64,000 nucleotides of DNA from Methanobacterium sp. UBA294 (lineage in GTDB: Archaea > Methanobacteriota > Methanobacteria > Methanobacteriales > Methanobacteriaceae): contig DACB01000016.1 of the NCBI GenBank assembly GCA_002494495.1, forward strand, positions 259,819 through 323,818, in the 5' to 3' direction. Below are positions 35,228-43,747 of the stretch, in pieces. Position 1 is the first letter of the stretch. Every line of letters starts with the position of its first letter. The position numbers were made by a program, and so were the translations under genes. The notes under the pieces are model-generated. The model was given only the letters and a program-made list of their open reading frames with translations, was not told the DNA's origin and did no database searches.

Positions 35228-36163
35228 ATGAAAATGCTAATAACCGGCGGGGCAGGGTTTATTGGAACTAACTTCGTGCACTATATCCATAAAAATTACG
35301 ATTATGAAATTGTGGTGCTGGATAAACTAACCTATGCTGGAAATAAAGATAATATAAGGGATATACTGGCAGATATTCAGTTTATTAAGGGGGATATTGG
35401 CTGTGAGGAAGATGTGAAAACTGCCATGTATGATTGTGATCTGGTGGTTAATTTTGCTGCTGAAACTCATGTGGATAGATCAATTACAGACCCCAGCATA
35501 TTTGTTAAAACTGATGTACTTGGCACATACAATCTGTTGGAATGCGTTAGAAAGTATGATGTGGAGAAGTACCTACAGATCTCAACAGATGAGGTGTATG
35601 GTAGTATAGATAATGGTTCCTTCACAGAAGAAAGTAACCTAGATCCAAGTAGCCCTTACTCAGCCAGTAAAGCTGGGGGAGATGTACTAGTTAATTCCTA
35701 TTTCAAAACATATGGCACTCCTGTTTTAATTACCAGGAGTAGTAATAACTACGGACCGTACCAGTACCCAGAAAAGTTGATACCCCTGTTTATCATGAAG
35801 GCAATGCAAGATAAACCATTACCAGTTTATGGTAAAGGAAAAAATGTAAGGGACTGGATATATGTAATGGACAACTGTAAAGGTATTGATACCGTTCTAA
35901 ACAAAGGTAAATTAGGTGAAGTCTACAACATCGGTGGTGGCAATGAAAAATCCAATATCGAGATCACCCACATGATACTGGATCTTCTTGAGAAACCAGA
36001 AAGTCTGATAACCTATGTGGAAGACAGATTAGGTCACGATCTAAGATACTCACTGGACTCAACTAAAACTAAAAAACTGGGCTGGAAGCCTGAATGGGCC
36101 TTTGAAGATGGTTTAAAGGAGACTGTAGAGTGGTATAAGGAAAATAAAGATATGTATATCTAA
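35228..36163 (+). CDS. rfbB: dTDP-glucose 4,6-dehydratase
   Basis: Makes dTDP-4-keto-6-deoxyglucose. The 311-residue enzyme has the NAD-binding G-G-A-G-F-I-G-T-N at the N-terminus, S-T-D-E-V-Y-G (catalytic D-E pair near 120) and Y-S-A-S-K near 143. It completes the four-gene dTDP-rhamnose set in this window. A T7 tract follows its stop. Confidence 0.94.
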   Translation: MKMLITGGAGFIGTNFVHYIHKNYDYEIVVLDKLTYAGNKDNIRDILADIQFIKGDIGCEEDVKTAMYDCDLVVNFAAETHVDRSITDPSIFVKTDVLGTYNLLECVRKYDVEKYLQISTDEVYGSIDNGSFTEESNLDPSSPYSASKAGGDVLVNSYFKTYGTPVLITRSSNNYGPYQYPEKLIPLFIMKAMQDKPLPVYGKGKNVRDWIYVMDNCKGIDTVLNKGKLGEVYNIGGGNEKSNIEITHMILDLLEKPESLITYVEDRLGHDLRYSLDSTKTKKLGWKPEWAFEDGLKETVEWYKENKDMYI

Positions 36164-36170
36164 TTTTTTT
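36164..36170 (+). terminator. T-tract terminator after rfbB
   Basis: A run of seven T directly follows the rfbB stop, with more T-rich sequence to 36180, in front of a convergent gene. T-tracts are enough for termination by many archaeal RNA polymerases. Confidence 0.4.
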
Positions 36171-36175
36171 CTCTT

Positions 36176-36475
36176 TTATTTATTCTTTAGATAATCTTTT
36201 ATTATATCTTCAAATTCTTTTTTACTAATTTTATAAAACTTCAGGGTTTTATGCTTGCTTTTCTGGCCAGAGACAATCTCCACATTACAATTGGTGAGAT
36301 TAGATAATTCCTTAATTAACTCCTGATTTGCCTTTCCCTTCTGTGGAACAGATTTAATATTAATTTTAATTTCGTCTCTCCACTCATTGTAACCTGAAAT
36401 CGTGAAATGGGATGAATTTGGGGATACTTCAATATCAACTATTATTCCATCTAATGTATTTTTCACGGCTTCCAA
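36176..36475 (-). CDS. DUF167/YggU family protein
   Basis: A 99-residue protein of the UPF0235 family: S-P-N-S-S-H-F-T, then V-P-Q-K-G-K-A-N-Q-E-L-I near residue 65, the signature of the family. Structures in this family show a small alpha/beta fold, but the function is unknown. It starts at TTG 36475 with GGTGAT five bases upstream and is convergent to rfbB. Confidence 0.82.
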   Translation of the reverse strand: MEAVKNTLDGIIVDIEVSPNSSHFTISGYNEWRDEIKINIKSVPQKGKANQELIKELSNLTNCNVEIVSGQKSKHKTLKFYKISKKEFEDIIKDYLKNK

Positions 36476-36770
36476 ATGAAATCACCTTGAATTGTTAAAA
36501 TATATTAATTAATTTTCGATAATAATACAGTGGTAGATTTTGTTAAGTAGGTTTTACAATAATTAGGTGTAAGTTTTACAAAAATCAAGGTTAGTTTTTA
36601 TCAAATTATGTATCATAGAAATATATTTATTTTGATGTGAACATTGCTAAAATACCTGTATAAACTTAAAACCCTTTGTCAATCAGATTTTAATTTTGGA
36701 AGATCAAGACATAAATTTGAATAAATTAGTATGCATCTTGATGAATTTTTTTAAACATATGGGGACAAGG
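36476..36770. other. AT-rich gap before tRNA-Leu
   Basis: About 300 bases between the DUF167 start and the tRNA promoter contain no supported gene. A repeated GTTTTACA(A/A) motif occurs near 36550 and 36572. The promoter of DUF167 should lie at its left end. Confidence 0.4.
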
Positions 36771-36778
36771 TTTAAATA
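36771..36778 (+). promoter_or_regulatory. TATA box of tRNA-Leu
   Basis: TTTAAATA preceded by GGGGACAAGG fits an archaeal TATA box with upstream element. It lies 67 bases before the tRNA, so the transcript would have a leader of about 40 bases, removed by RNase P. Confidence 0.5.
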
Positions 36779-36835
36779 TGGAGAGATAAAGAAGTCTGTA
36801 TGCTCAAACCGTAATATTCAAATGCTTCGAACAAC

Positions 36836-36921
<86 letters not shown>

Positions 36922-36966
36922 CTTAATCAGGCTATATATGTTAATTATTACTGAATTCTTCAACAA

Positions 36967-37377
36967 TTAAACTATGATACTTACCTTCAAAACCTTACCA
37001 TCCCTCAAATCTTCAATTAATTCTTTTTTCAAATCAACCGCAGCTTTATCAGCCTTTATCATCAAGGTCCGGCTACACATGTAATTACTTTTTCTGCAGA
37101 CCATATCAGTAGGATGTTTTAACGTTAAATTTTCATGTCCGTAACCCTTTATGGTGTCTTCAGCGTTTTCTGTTTCGAGCTTAATTGTTATGATAGTGTT
37201 GTTGTTTCTGATGGCATCCTTCATTTCATCGGGGAGATCATCAAGTACACTTTCAGATCCTACACCAATTATACAGTCAGCAGTTTTTCCTATTTCTTTA
37301 TCCCTGGTTACCTCAAAGGTGGTTTTATGAAGAGAGGTAACGTTCTTATGTCCTTTGGCATGAAAACAGTATTCCAT
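36967..37377 (-). CDS. DUF371 family protein
   Basis: A 136-residue archaeal protein of the DUF371 family, with H-A-K-G-H-K-N-V-T near the N-terminus, K-G-Y-G-H-E-N-L-T in the middle, and a conserved K-A-D-K-A-A. Function unknown. It starts behind AGGAGAATAAACA and ends 45 bases from the tRNA on the other strand. Confidence 0.8.
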   Translation of the reverse strand: MEYCFHAKGHKNVTSLHKTTFEVTRDKEIGKTADCIIGVGSESVLDDLPDEMKDAIRNNNTIITIKLETENAEDTIKGYGHENLTLKHPTDMVCRKSNYMCSRTLMIKADKAAVDLKKELIEDLRDGKVLKVSIIV

Positions 37378-37445
37378 TGTTTATTCTCCTAAAATATTTT
37401 AATAATCTAACTATAAATGATAACAATTAAATTAATTAGAACCAG

Positions 37446-37453
37446 TTTATAAA
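37446..37453 (+). promoter_or_regulatory. TATA box of the GIY-YIG gene
   Basis: TTTATAAA lies 16 bases from its end to the ATG at 37469, and there is no ribosome binding site. The transcript would be leaderless or nearly so. Confidence 0.42.
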
Positions 37454-37468
37454 ATTTTTAAGTAACCC

Positions 37469-37915
37469 ATGACTAATAAAACCACCCTGAAAGGAACATA
37501 TTGTATTTTAATGGATTTAATATCAAATCAGTCCATATCCATTGGTAAATTGGGAGAAATAGAATTTAAGAAAGGCTATTATGTATACGTTGGTTCTGCC
37601 CTTAACTCGCTCATGCCCCGTATTAAAAGACATCTATCACAAAATAAGAAGTTGCATTGGCATATAGACTACTTATTAAACCACAAGGATGTGGAGGTAG
37701 TGAATGTTCTATATGCTGTTGATGTTAATAGATGGGAATGCAAATTAGCCCTAGAAATAGCGGGAACCACATCAGCAATAACAGATTTTGGTTGTTCAGA
37801 CTGTACTTGTAGTTCTCACTTATTTTTTTCCACATATTATGATGATTTATTATATTATTCTCTAAATGCTTTTAAAAAGTTAAAATTAAATCCAAAAAGA
37901 TACATAATCCAGTAA
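37469..37915 (+). CDS. GIY-YIG nuclease-domain protein (DUF123)
   Basis: A 148-residue protein whose G-Y-Y-V-Y-V-G-S-A is the GIY-YIG motif, followed by R-I-K-R-H and the histidine-containing K-L-H-W-H-I-D-Y. The C-terminal half has the DUF123 cysteines (F-G-C-S-D-C-T-C-S-S-H-L), which may bind metal. A DNA structure-specific nuclease role is possible, but the substrate is unknown. It is convergent to cfbC. Confidence 0.85.
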   Translation: MTNKTTLKGTYCILMDLISNQSISIGKLGEIEFKKGYYVYVGSALNSLMPRIKRHLSQNKKLHWHIDYLLNHKDVEVVNVLYAVDVNRWECKLALEIAGTTSAITDFGCSDCTCSSHLFFSTYYDDLLYYSLNAFKKLKLNPKRYIIQ

Positions 37916-37939
37916 ATTAATCAATCCAGTAAATTAATC
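37906..37939. repeat. Two-copy exact tandem repeat, 17 bp
   Basis: AATCCAGTAAATTAATC occurs at 37906-37922 and 37923-37939. The first copy contains the stop of the GIY-YIG gene and the second ends in the stop codon of cfbC, so the duplication sits exactly in the convergent junction. Confidence 0.9.
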
Positions 37940-38735
37940 AAATAAATTCCTTAATAAATGAATCAAACTCCTCAACATCCATGGGATTTGGTGTGGTGAA
38001 GTCATTATTTTCGTATATGTTCCTGGCAAGTTCACGATACAGTTCAGCCTGTTCTGAATCCGAAAATTGCTCTATCACAGTTTTAGCATTGATTTCGCTC
38101 TGCTGCACCAGTTTACTGCGGGGTATTACTCCAATTACCTTGGTTCCAATCCTCTCTGCAAATGCATTCACAATTTCTAGTTCATTTTCTATGCCCCGAC
38201 AGTTACAGATAATACCACCTAAGTTACTTTTAAGCTTCTGAATTCCTTTACATATGTTATTAGCAGCATAAAGGGACATATATTCCCCTGAGGTTACAAT
38301 ATAAACTTCATCTGCAAAGTCTTCCCTGAGGGGGACTGCAAATCCTCCACAGACCACATCACCCAGCACATCGTAGATTATAACATCCAGATCAGTGGAG
38401 AAGGTTTCCAATTTCTCCAGGAGGTTCATGGCCACAATGACTCCCCGACCAGCACATCCTACTCCGGGTTCAGGACCACCACTTTCAACACATTTAACCT
38501 GATTAAAACCACTATAAAGTATTTCATCAGAAGATATATCCTTTTTTTCTCGGATGACATCCAGAATAGTGGGTATTCGGTTACCAACCAGTGTACGGGT
38601 GGTGTCTGCCTTTGGGTCGCAACCTATTACTAAAACCTGGAATTCATTAGAATAAGCAGCTGCAATATTGGAAACAATGGTGGATTTCCCTATACCGCCT
38701 TTACCGTAGATGGCGATGCGCTTTGTTTTATTCAT
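37938..38735 (-). CDS. cfbC: Ni-sirohydrochlorin a,c-diamide reductive cyclase, ATPase component
   Basis: NifH-like reductase that feeds electrons to CfbD in coenzyme F430 synthesis, needed for methyl-coenzyme M reductase. The 265-residue protein has the P-loop G-K-G-G-I-G-K-S at 11-18 and Cys94 and Cys129, which in a homodimer hold one [4Fe-4S] cluster. No nifD, nifK or cfbD lies nearby, but the length and the absence of a nif cluster favour CfbC over nitrogenase reductase. It overlaps the CBS-protein stop by one base. Confidence 0.88.
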   Translation of the reverse strand: MNKTKRIAIYGKGGIGKSTIVSNIAAAYSNEFQVLVIGCDPKADTTRTLVGNRIPTILDVIREKKDISSDEILYSGFNQVKCVESGGPEPGVGCAGRGVIVAMNLLEKLETFSTDLDVIIYDVLGDVVCGGFAVPLREDFADEVYIVTSGEYMSLYAANNICKGIQKLKSNLGGIICNCRGIENELEIVNAFAERIGTKVIGVIPRSKLVQQSEINAKTVIEQFSDSEQAELYRELARNIYENNDFTTPNPMDVEEFDSFIKEFI

Positions 38736-39211
38736 TACATTCTCACCATGGCGCTTACAAGGTCGGCCCGGGTGATTATGCCTATCAATTTACCATCATC
38801 ATCAACTACAGGGAGTCTATTAACGCTGTGTGTGTCCATGAACTTTGCGGCATCAGATATATCATCATCTTCCTTAACTGTGTACACATTCTTAGTCATT
38901 ATCTCTCCAATATGTAAAGATGCTGCCCGGTTCATATCCTCAGCAATCTCGTCCAGTTCATGTTTCATGCGTATTGGAAGTTCGATAACATCGAGTGGTG
39001 CTGGTAATATTAGATTCAGGCGTGGTGAGTGAACCTCGAGGAGTCTCATTATATCTCCTTCACTTACTATACCAATTACCCTTGAGTCATCGTCTACAAT
39101 GGGCGCTCCGCTGATCTTGTTATCTCTTAGTTTCTGTGCTACATCGCTTATTTTATCATCTGCATGAAATTTAATAACATTTTTCTCCATTGCATCTTTG
39201 ACATTTATCAT
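38735..39211 (-). CDS. Paired CBS-domain protein coupled to cfbC
   Basis: A 158-residue protein made only of two CBS motifs: N-V-K-D-A-M-E-K-N-V at the start and I-G-E-I-M-T-K-N-V-Y-T-V near residue 95, each followed by the usual G-x-x-S/T-x-x-D-I/L segment (G-I-V-S-E-G-D-I, G-I-I-T-R-A-D-L). Its TAATG stop/start overlap with cfbC implies translational coupling. It may sense ATP/AMP for the ATP-dependent reductase. That link is inference. Confidence 0.85.
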   Translation of the reverse strand: MINVKDAMEKNVIKFHADDKISDVAQKLRDNKISGAPIVDDDSRVIGIVSEGDIMRLLEVHSPRLNLILPAPLDVIELPIRMKHELDEIAEDMNRAASLHIGEIMTKNVYTVKEDDDISDAAKFMDTHSVNRLPVVDDDGKLIGIITRADLVSAMVRM

Positions 39212-39344
39212 TTTACCACCTGTTTGTGTGTTATCCTTACACTAGTTTGTGTTATTCTCCAATAACTGCTTGTTTCCAATTAAGGCCATTCTAACCTAAT
39301 TTATATCTACTTATCTCTATGATAATTTATTTAAGAATACTGAT

Positions 39345-40556
39345 TTAAACTTTTAAAATTTTATCCCTTTCAATTCTTTTATAAACAATATCATTATACC
39401 GGACCTTATTTTCAACTAATACTGCCACGTTTTGATCTTTACCTGCTTTATCTATATTTTTACCATGGATCTGTAAGGATTCAACCTTCTGAATTAGACT
39501 ACCGGTTGTTTTGCCCTGGATTATGATTTCATCTCCAATCTTGAGGTCGTCCCAGAGTTTTATTTCTGCTGCAGAGACTTTCCCATAGTAGTTAAGTATA
39601 ACTCCAATATCCTTTTTTATATAATTTGATTCATTGGATTTACTTGTTTCGTGGGGTCTCTTATAGTAGAATCCTGTGTCAAATCCCCTGTTGAACACTT
39701 TCCGCAGTTCTTCCATCCATTGCGGATTGAATTTCCATTCACCCCATCTATACAGGTTGATTGCTTCCCGGTATGTACGAGTCACCGTTGCTACATAATC
39801 AGCTGCTCTGGCCCTTCCCTCGATTTTAAATGCATCAATACCGGCATCTACTAATTCTGGTATGTGTTCAATCATGCACAGGTCCTTTGGACTTAATAGG
39901 TTGGTGCCATTGTTTTCCTGGGTGAGTATCAGTTCTTTATCAATATCATCTTGTTCTTCCCCCACTAATCTCCAGTCTTCCCGGCAGGGCTGTATGCATT
40001 CCCCGCAGTTAGCACTCTTACCGTAGAGATGGGAGCTTAAAAAGCAACGCCCGGACAGAGCCATGCACATGGCCCCATGCACGAACACTTCAATTTCCAG
40101 TGGACTATTTACCTTTATTCTTTTAATCTCATCCAGGGAAAGATCACGAGAAAGTATAACCCGGGTTACACCCAGTTCTTCCAAGAGTTTTATAGATTCT
40201 ATGTTGGATATGTTTGCCTGGACACTCATATGCACCTTTAAATCATTCCCCCGGGCCATGGCAAGAACTCCCAGATCAGAAGCTATGATGGCATCTGCAC
40301 CTGCGGATTTGATAGTGGGCAGTATTTTCTTCAGGGATTCCAGGTCATCATCCTTCATAATGGTATTGGTAGATACATAGAGTTTCACATTATTAGTATG
40401 ACAGGTTCCTACTGCATCTTCTAAATCTTCCAGAAGAAACTGACTGGTGTGGGCCCTTAAATTGTATCCAGGAATACCAAGATAAACTGAGTCTGCACCA
40501 TTGTTGATGGCGGCGTTCAGGGATGCGAAGTCCCTGGCGGGAGATAGTAATTCCAC
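39345..40556 (-). CDS. Peptidase U32 family protein
   Basis: A protein of about 403 residues. It has the U32 signature E-V-F-V-H-G-A-M-C-M-A-L-S-G-R-C and a set of cysteines (C-M, S-G-R-C, N-C-G-E-C-x-Q-P-C) that match a possible metal or cluster site. U32 members include collagenase-like proteases and the RlhA/TrhP/UbiU hydroxylation factors, so protease activity should not be assumed. I prefer GTG 40556. GGTGAT sits seven bases before it, and four bases before ATT 40559. Confidence 0.83.
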   Translation of the reverse strand: MELLSPARDFASLNAAINNGADSVYLGIPGYNLRAHTSQFLLEDLEDAVGTCHTNNVKLYVSTNTIMKDDDLESLKKILPTIKSAGADAIIASDLGVLAMARGNDLKVHMSVQANISNIESIKLLEELGVTRVILSRDLSLDEIKRIKVNSPLEIEVFVHGAMCMALSGRCFLSSHLYGKSANCGECIQPCREDWRLVGEEQDDIDKELILTQENNGTNLLSPKDLCMIEHIPELVDAGIDAFKIEGRARAADYVATVTRTYREAINLYRWGEWKFNPQWMEELRKVFNRGFDTGFYYKRPHETSKSNESNYIKKDIGVILNYYGKVSAAEIKLWDDLKIGDEIIIQGKTTGSLIQKVESLQIHGKNIDKAGKDQNVAVLVENKVRYNDIVYKRIERDKILKV

Positions 40557-40622
40557 AATTTTAATCACCTTTGCCTAAAAACTAGATTCAATCAAATGAT
40601 TGAATTAAAAAGAGATATTTCA

Positions 40623-42017
40623 TTAACAGCGGCTTGATTCATATTTTTCAATATTTTTAGGTAAAGAGGTAGGATATTCACCAGTGAAGCAGCCAGTACA
40701 TAACTGGTCTTTATCTATTCCTATACATTTAATCAGGGATTCTATACTCAGATATCCTAAGGAGTCTACTCCAAGTATATTTTTTATTTCTTTAACTTCC
40801 TTATCTGAGGCTATTAATTCCTTCTTAGAAGCCATTGCTATTCCATAATAACAGGGAGATATTATTGGCGGGCATCCAACCCTTAAATGTATTTCACTGG
40901 CACCAGCTTCCTTTAAAACATCCATAAGTGCTTTGGAAGTGGTCCCCCTCACTACACTGTCATCCACCATAACTATCTTTTTTCCTTCAAGTTCTGATTT
41001 AATTGGATTCATTTTAAGCCTTACAGAATTTTCCCTATCTTCCTGGGTGGGCATGATAAAGGTTCGACCGACATAACGATTTTTTATAAGTCCTTCACCA
41101 TAGGGTAAGCCTGATTCCCGTGAATATCCTATCGCAGCAGTTATGGCTGAATCTGGTACAGGTATGACCATATCTGCTTCAACTGCATGTTCTTGATGTA
41201 AAGCCCTTCCAATGTTCAGTCTAACATCGTAAACATTTTTCCCATCTATTATGCTATCTGGGCGTGCAAAGTAAATATATTCAAACATACAATAGGATCT
41301 GGGAATTTTTCCCTTCCCTGGCAGGCTGAAACTTTTTAATTCATCATTTATAAGTAGTATTTCGCCAGGTTCTACATCCCGTATCTTTTCTGCTCCAATT
41401 ACATCAAAAGCCACGGATTCTGATGCGACTATAATTAAATCATCTTTTTTGCCCAGCGAAAGGGGTTTTATTCCCCCGGGATCTCTTACCACAATTAAAT
41501 CATTATTCATAAGTATGGCCAGAGAATATGAGCCAATAAGATCCTTAGAAACATTTTGTATGGCCTTAATTATATCCCCTGACTTATTATATTCCTTGAT
41601 CAGTAGATGGCATAACACTTCAGAGTCAGTGGTTGAATAAAAAATCCGACCTTCACTTTCAAGTTCCTTTCTAATCTCCGTTGAATTTATGATATCCCCA
41701 TTATGAGCTATGGCAATATAACCATCTTCATACTCACTTACAAATGGTGATGAATTTTCAATTAAAGATTTACCAGAGGTTGAATATCTTACATGGCCTA
41801 TTCCTTTGTTTCCTTTAAGGGCTTCAAAATTATCTTCTTTGAAAACATCAACAACCAAGCCCATACCCTTATGGGTGAACATCATCCCACCGTCATAGGT
41901 TGAAATACCTGCTGACTCCTGTCCTCTGTGCTGCAATGCGTACAGGCTATAATATATTTTTCTTGAAACTTCTCCTGATTTGGAATAAATACCTACAATA
42001 CCACATTTATCCTTCAA
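40623..42017 (-). CDS. purF: Amidophosphoribosyltransferase
   Basis: First committed step of purine synthesis: PRPP + glutamine to phosphoribosylamine. The 464-residue protein starts at TTG 42017 behind GAGGAGAATC, and a four-residue propeptide precedes the catalytic Cys5 (K-D-K-C-G-I-V-G). The PRPP motif is V-M-V-D-D-S-V-V-R-G-T-T. Late cysteines in C-P-P-I-I-S-P-C and C-T-G-C-F-T-G suggest the iron-sulfur form. The next gene upstream is 215 bases away. Confidence 0.95.
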   Translation of the reverse strand: MKDKCGIVGIYSKSGEVSRKIYYSLYALQHRGQESAGISTYDGGMMFTHKGMGLVVDVFKEDNFEALKGNKGIGHVRYSTSGKSLIENSSPFVSEYEDGYIAIAHNGDIINSTEIRKELESEGRIFYSTTDSEVLCHLLIKEYNKSGDIIKAIQNVSKDLIGSYSLAILMNNDLIVVRDPGGIKPLSLGKKDDLIIVASESVAFDVIGAEKIRDVEPGEILLINDELKSFSLPGKGKIPRSYCMFEYIYFARPDSIIDGKNVYDVRLNIGRALHQEHAVEADMVIPVPDSAITAAIGYSRESGLPYGEGLIKNRYVGRTFIMPTQEDRENSVRLKMNPIKSELEGKKIVMVDDSVVRGTTSKALMDVLKEAGASEIHLRVGCPPIISPCYYGIAMASKKELIASDKEVKEIKNILGVDSLGYLSIESLIKCIGIDKDQLCTGCFTGEYPTSLPKNIEKYESSRC

Positions 42018-42232
42018 TTACGATTCTCCTCTAAATGTATCCATAGAGTTAAAAATAGGAATTATAATACTTAATTGGAATTTTCTATGGTAAGCTTACT
42101 ATCTTAGTTAATAAATTTTTTAAATTAGAAATTTATTAATCATATTAAAATTTCTTAATTATTAAAAGTTTTAATTTTAAGATTTTTCATTCAAAGTTAC
42201 GATTATTTAAATTAATTATTATTTAAGCAAGA

Positions 42233-43123
42233 TTATCCTTTAAGTAAGCTGGAACTGATCCCTTCATTATCTATTTCTTCCTTTAAAACGTCAATTTTGG
42301 AATCATAGAAAATTAGGACAGCTCTAATAATTTTTAACCAATCAACAGCATCCTTTCTGTTGGGTGCAGCAATATAACCCTGACCAGTGATGATGTTGTC
42401 TGGTTTAAATTCATTGGTTATAAAATAAACATGTTCCTCTTCAACTAAATCTTCATTAAATGTATCTTTCCATAAATCTGTAAGATGAAAAGTTTCAAAC
42501 ATGTTTTTGTTCTTTAAAAGTTCATATTCATTTTTGATAGCGGCGTATCTCTGTTTTATTCGTCTTATTTCATCGTTGAGTTCTGAAATTTTCTTGTTTA
42601 CTGTTTCTCTTTCATCTTGAATATGCTGATTTTCTGAGACGAGTTGTTCATTTAATGCGGAATTTTTCTCAAGATCCAGTAGAAGATCTTTAATTTCCTC
42701 TTCCTGTCCTGCCAATTTCAATTCCCTTTCCCGGAATTTCTTTATATTGGCTATGGACACAAGTCCAGAACGGATTATGGCATTTTTTATTTCAGACCTA
42801 ATTATCGATGGATCCAAGTATTCCACGTCATGACCAAAGGGAAGTTTCACGCGCTCGATATGACCTACTTCATCTTTTAAAATATTAGTAAACTTTTCAG
42901 CTAATTCTCGGCCAGGAGCATCCACATCTGTGGCAATTAAAATAATGTCAGCTCCCCTGGTTACTTTTTTAGCTATCTCAGTATTGGTGGTTGGTATAAT
43001 GGATGATATGGTAATGTGGTATTCTGCACCCAGGGCAATATTTTGCATGGCCCTGGAGATGTTTTCCACATCAGATGCTCCTTCAACGATAATCCGTACA
43101 TCGATGGGACCTTTAACCTCCAT
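42233..43123 (-). CDS. Toprim-domain protein with coiled coil
   Basis: A 296-residue protein. The N-terminal 100 residues are a Toprim domain: catalytic-type Glu14 in I-I-V-E-G-A-S-D and the D-V-D motif (Asp66, Asp68) in I-A-T-D-V-D-A-P-G-R. Residues about 130-210 form a coiled coil rich in E, K, N and Q. The last 80 residues are an unassigned domain (W-K-D-T-F-N-E-D). I start it at ATG 43123, seven bases after GGTGAG. It follows the L37e gene by 15 bases and is in its operon. A nucleic-acid function is likely but unknown. It is not DnaG: the zinc and helicase-binding parts are missing. Confidence 0.78.
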   Translation of the reverse strand: MEVKGPIDVRIIVEGASDVENISRAMQNIALGAEYHITISSIIPTTNTEIAKKVTRGADIILIATDVDAPGRELAEKFTNILKDEVGHIERVKLPFGHDVEYLDPSIIRSEIKNAIIRSGLVSIANIKKFRERELKLAGQEEEIKDLLLDLEKNSALNEQLVSENQHIQDERETVNKKISELNDEIRRIKQRYAAIKNEYELLKNKNMFETFHLTDLWKDTFNEDLVEEEHVYFITNEFKPDNIITGQGYIAAPNRKDAVDWLKIIRAVLIFYDSKIDVLKEEIDNEGISSSLLKG

Positions 43124-43138
43124 TATCAATCTCACCTA

Positions 43139-43324
43139 TTATCTCAATCTAAAGCCGTTAATCTTTTTATTCTGCCAGTTGTAGGTTCGGATTCGTTTTG
43201 ATCTTCCAAATCCACAGGCAGCACAGTATTTTTTTCTGGCATTGTAAGAATTCTTTCCACATCTTCTACATCGAATGTGGGTTTTCTTATTACGTTTACC
43301 AAATGATGGTGTACCCTTACTCAT
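43139..43324 (-). CDS. rpl37e: 50S ribosomal protein L37e
   Basis: A 61-residue basic protein with the zinc motif C-R-R-C-G (residues 19-22) and C-A-A-C-G-F-G. The sequence K-G-T-P-S-F-G-K-R-N-K is the L37e N-terminus. It starts behind AAGGAGGATATTA, and lies between the Sm-like gene and the Toprim gene. The family occurs in archaea and eukaryotes only, which helps fix the domain of this organism. Confidence 0.96.
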   Translation of the reverse strand: MSKGTPSFGKRNKKTHIRCRRCGKNSYNARKKYCAACGFGRSKRIRTYNWQNKKINGFRLR

Positions 43325-43371
43325 TAATATCCTCCTTATAAAATTGAATTCAATGTTATTTAATCAAAAAT

Positions 43372-43614
43372 CTAGCCGGGAGAAATGTAAACTATATTAT
43401 CTCCTCTTATAAGAACAATACCTAATCTTCGAGCGGTTTCCCCGCCTTCTAATTCTTCGGCATCGTTTAAAACTAAATTCATATGCATGTCAAAACTTTT
43501 CAGGCTTCCTCTAAATTCTCTTCCACCTTTGAGTTTTATCAGTACTTGGGAATCCAATGCTTTACCTAATACATCCAATGGTCGTGATGTATTCACATTC
43601 TTCTGTGTATTCAA
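43372..43614 (-). CDS. Sm-like archaeal protein (SmAP)
   Basis: An 80-residue RNA-binding LSm protein. The Sm1 motif contains G-G-R-E-F-R-G-S-L-K-S-F-D-M-H-M-N and Sm2 is V-L-I-R-G-D-N-I-V. Such proteins form heptameric rings that bind U-rich RNA. It starts at TTG 43614 with GGTGAT three bases upstream. It heads the LSm-L37e-Toprim operon. Confidence 0.95.
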   Translation of the reverse strand: MNTQKNVNTSRPLDVLGKALDSQVLIKLKGGREFRGSLKSFDMHMNLVLNDAEELEGGETARRLGIVLIRGDNIVYISPG

Positions 43615-43650
43615 ATTATCACCTTTCCTATAACTTTTTTGTTGGTGTGA

Positions 43651-43662
43651 TTTATATTTAAA
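43651..43662 (-). promoter_or_regulatory. Promoter of the LSm-L37e-Toprim operon
   Basis: The minus strand reads TTTAAATATAAA, a strong archaeal TATA box. Transcription would start near 43626, leaving a leader of about 12 bases that contains the GGTGAT ribosome binding site. Confidence 0.55.
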
Positions 43663-43702
43663 TGTATGGTTATATCCTAACTCCTCTAAGCTTACCAGAA
43701 AG

Positions 43703-43747
43703 TTTAATTGGCCAATGGAATATATTTAATGGACCAATGGAATTTAT
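43703..43747. repeat. Imperfect 23-bp direct repeat with CCAATGGAAT core
   Basis: Copies 43703-43725 and 43725-43747 agree at 20 of 23 positions and share one base. The conserved core is CCAATGGAAT. They lie in a divergent promoter region and could bind a regulator, or be a decayed tandem duplication. Confidence 0.7.

Noticed and set aside
37938..38735. Nitrogenase iron protein NifH
   Set aside because: The fold and cluster cysteines are shared, but there is no nif cluster, and the context of a methanogen with cobA/hemD and F430 needs favours CfbC.
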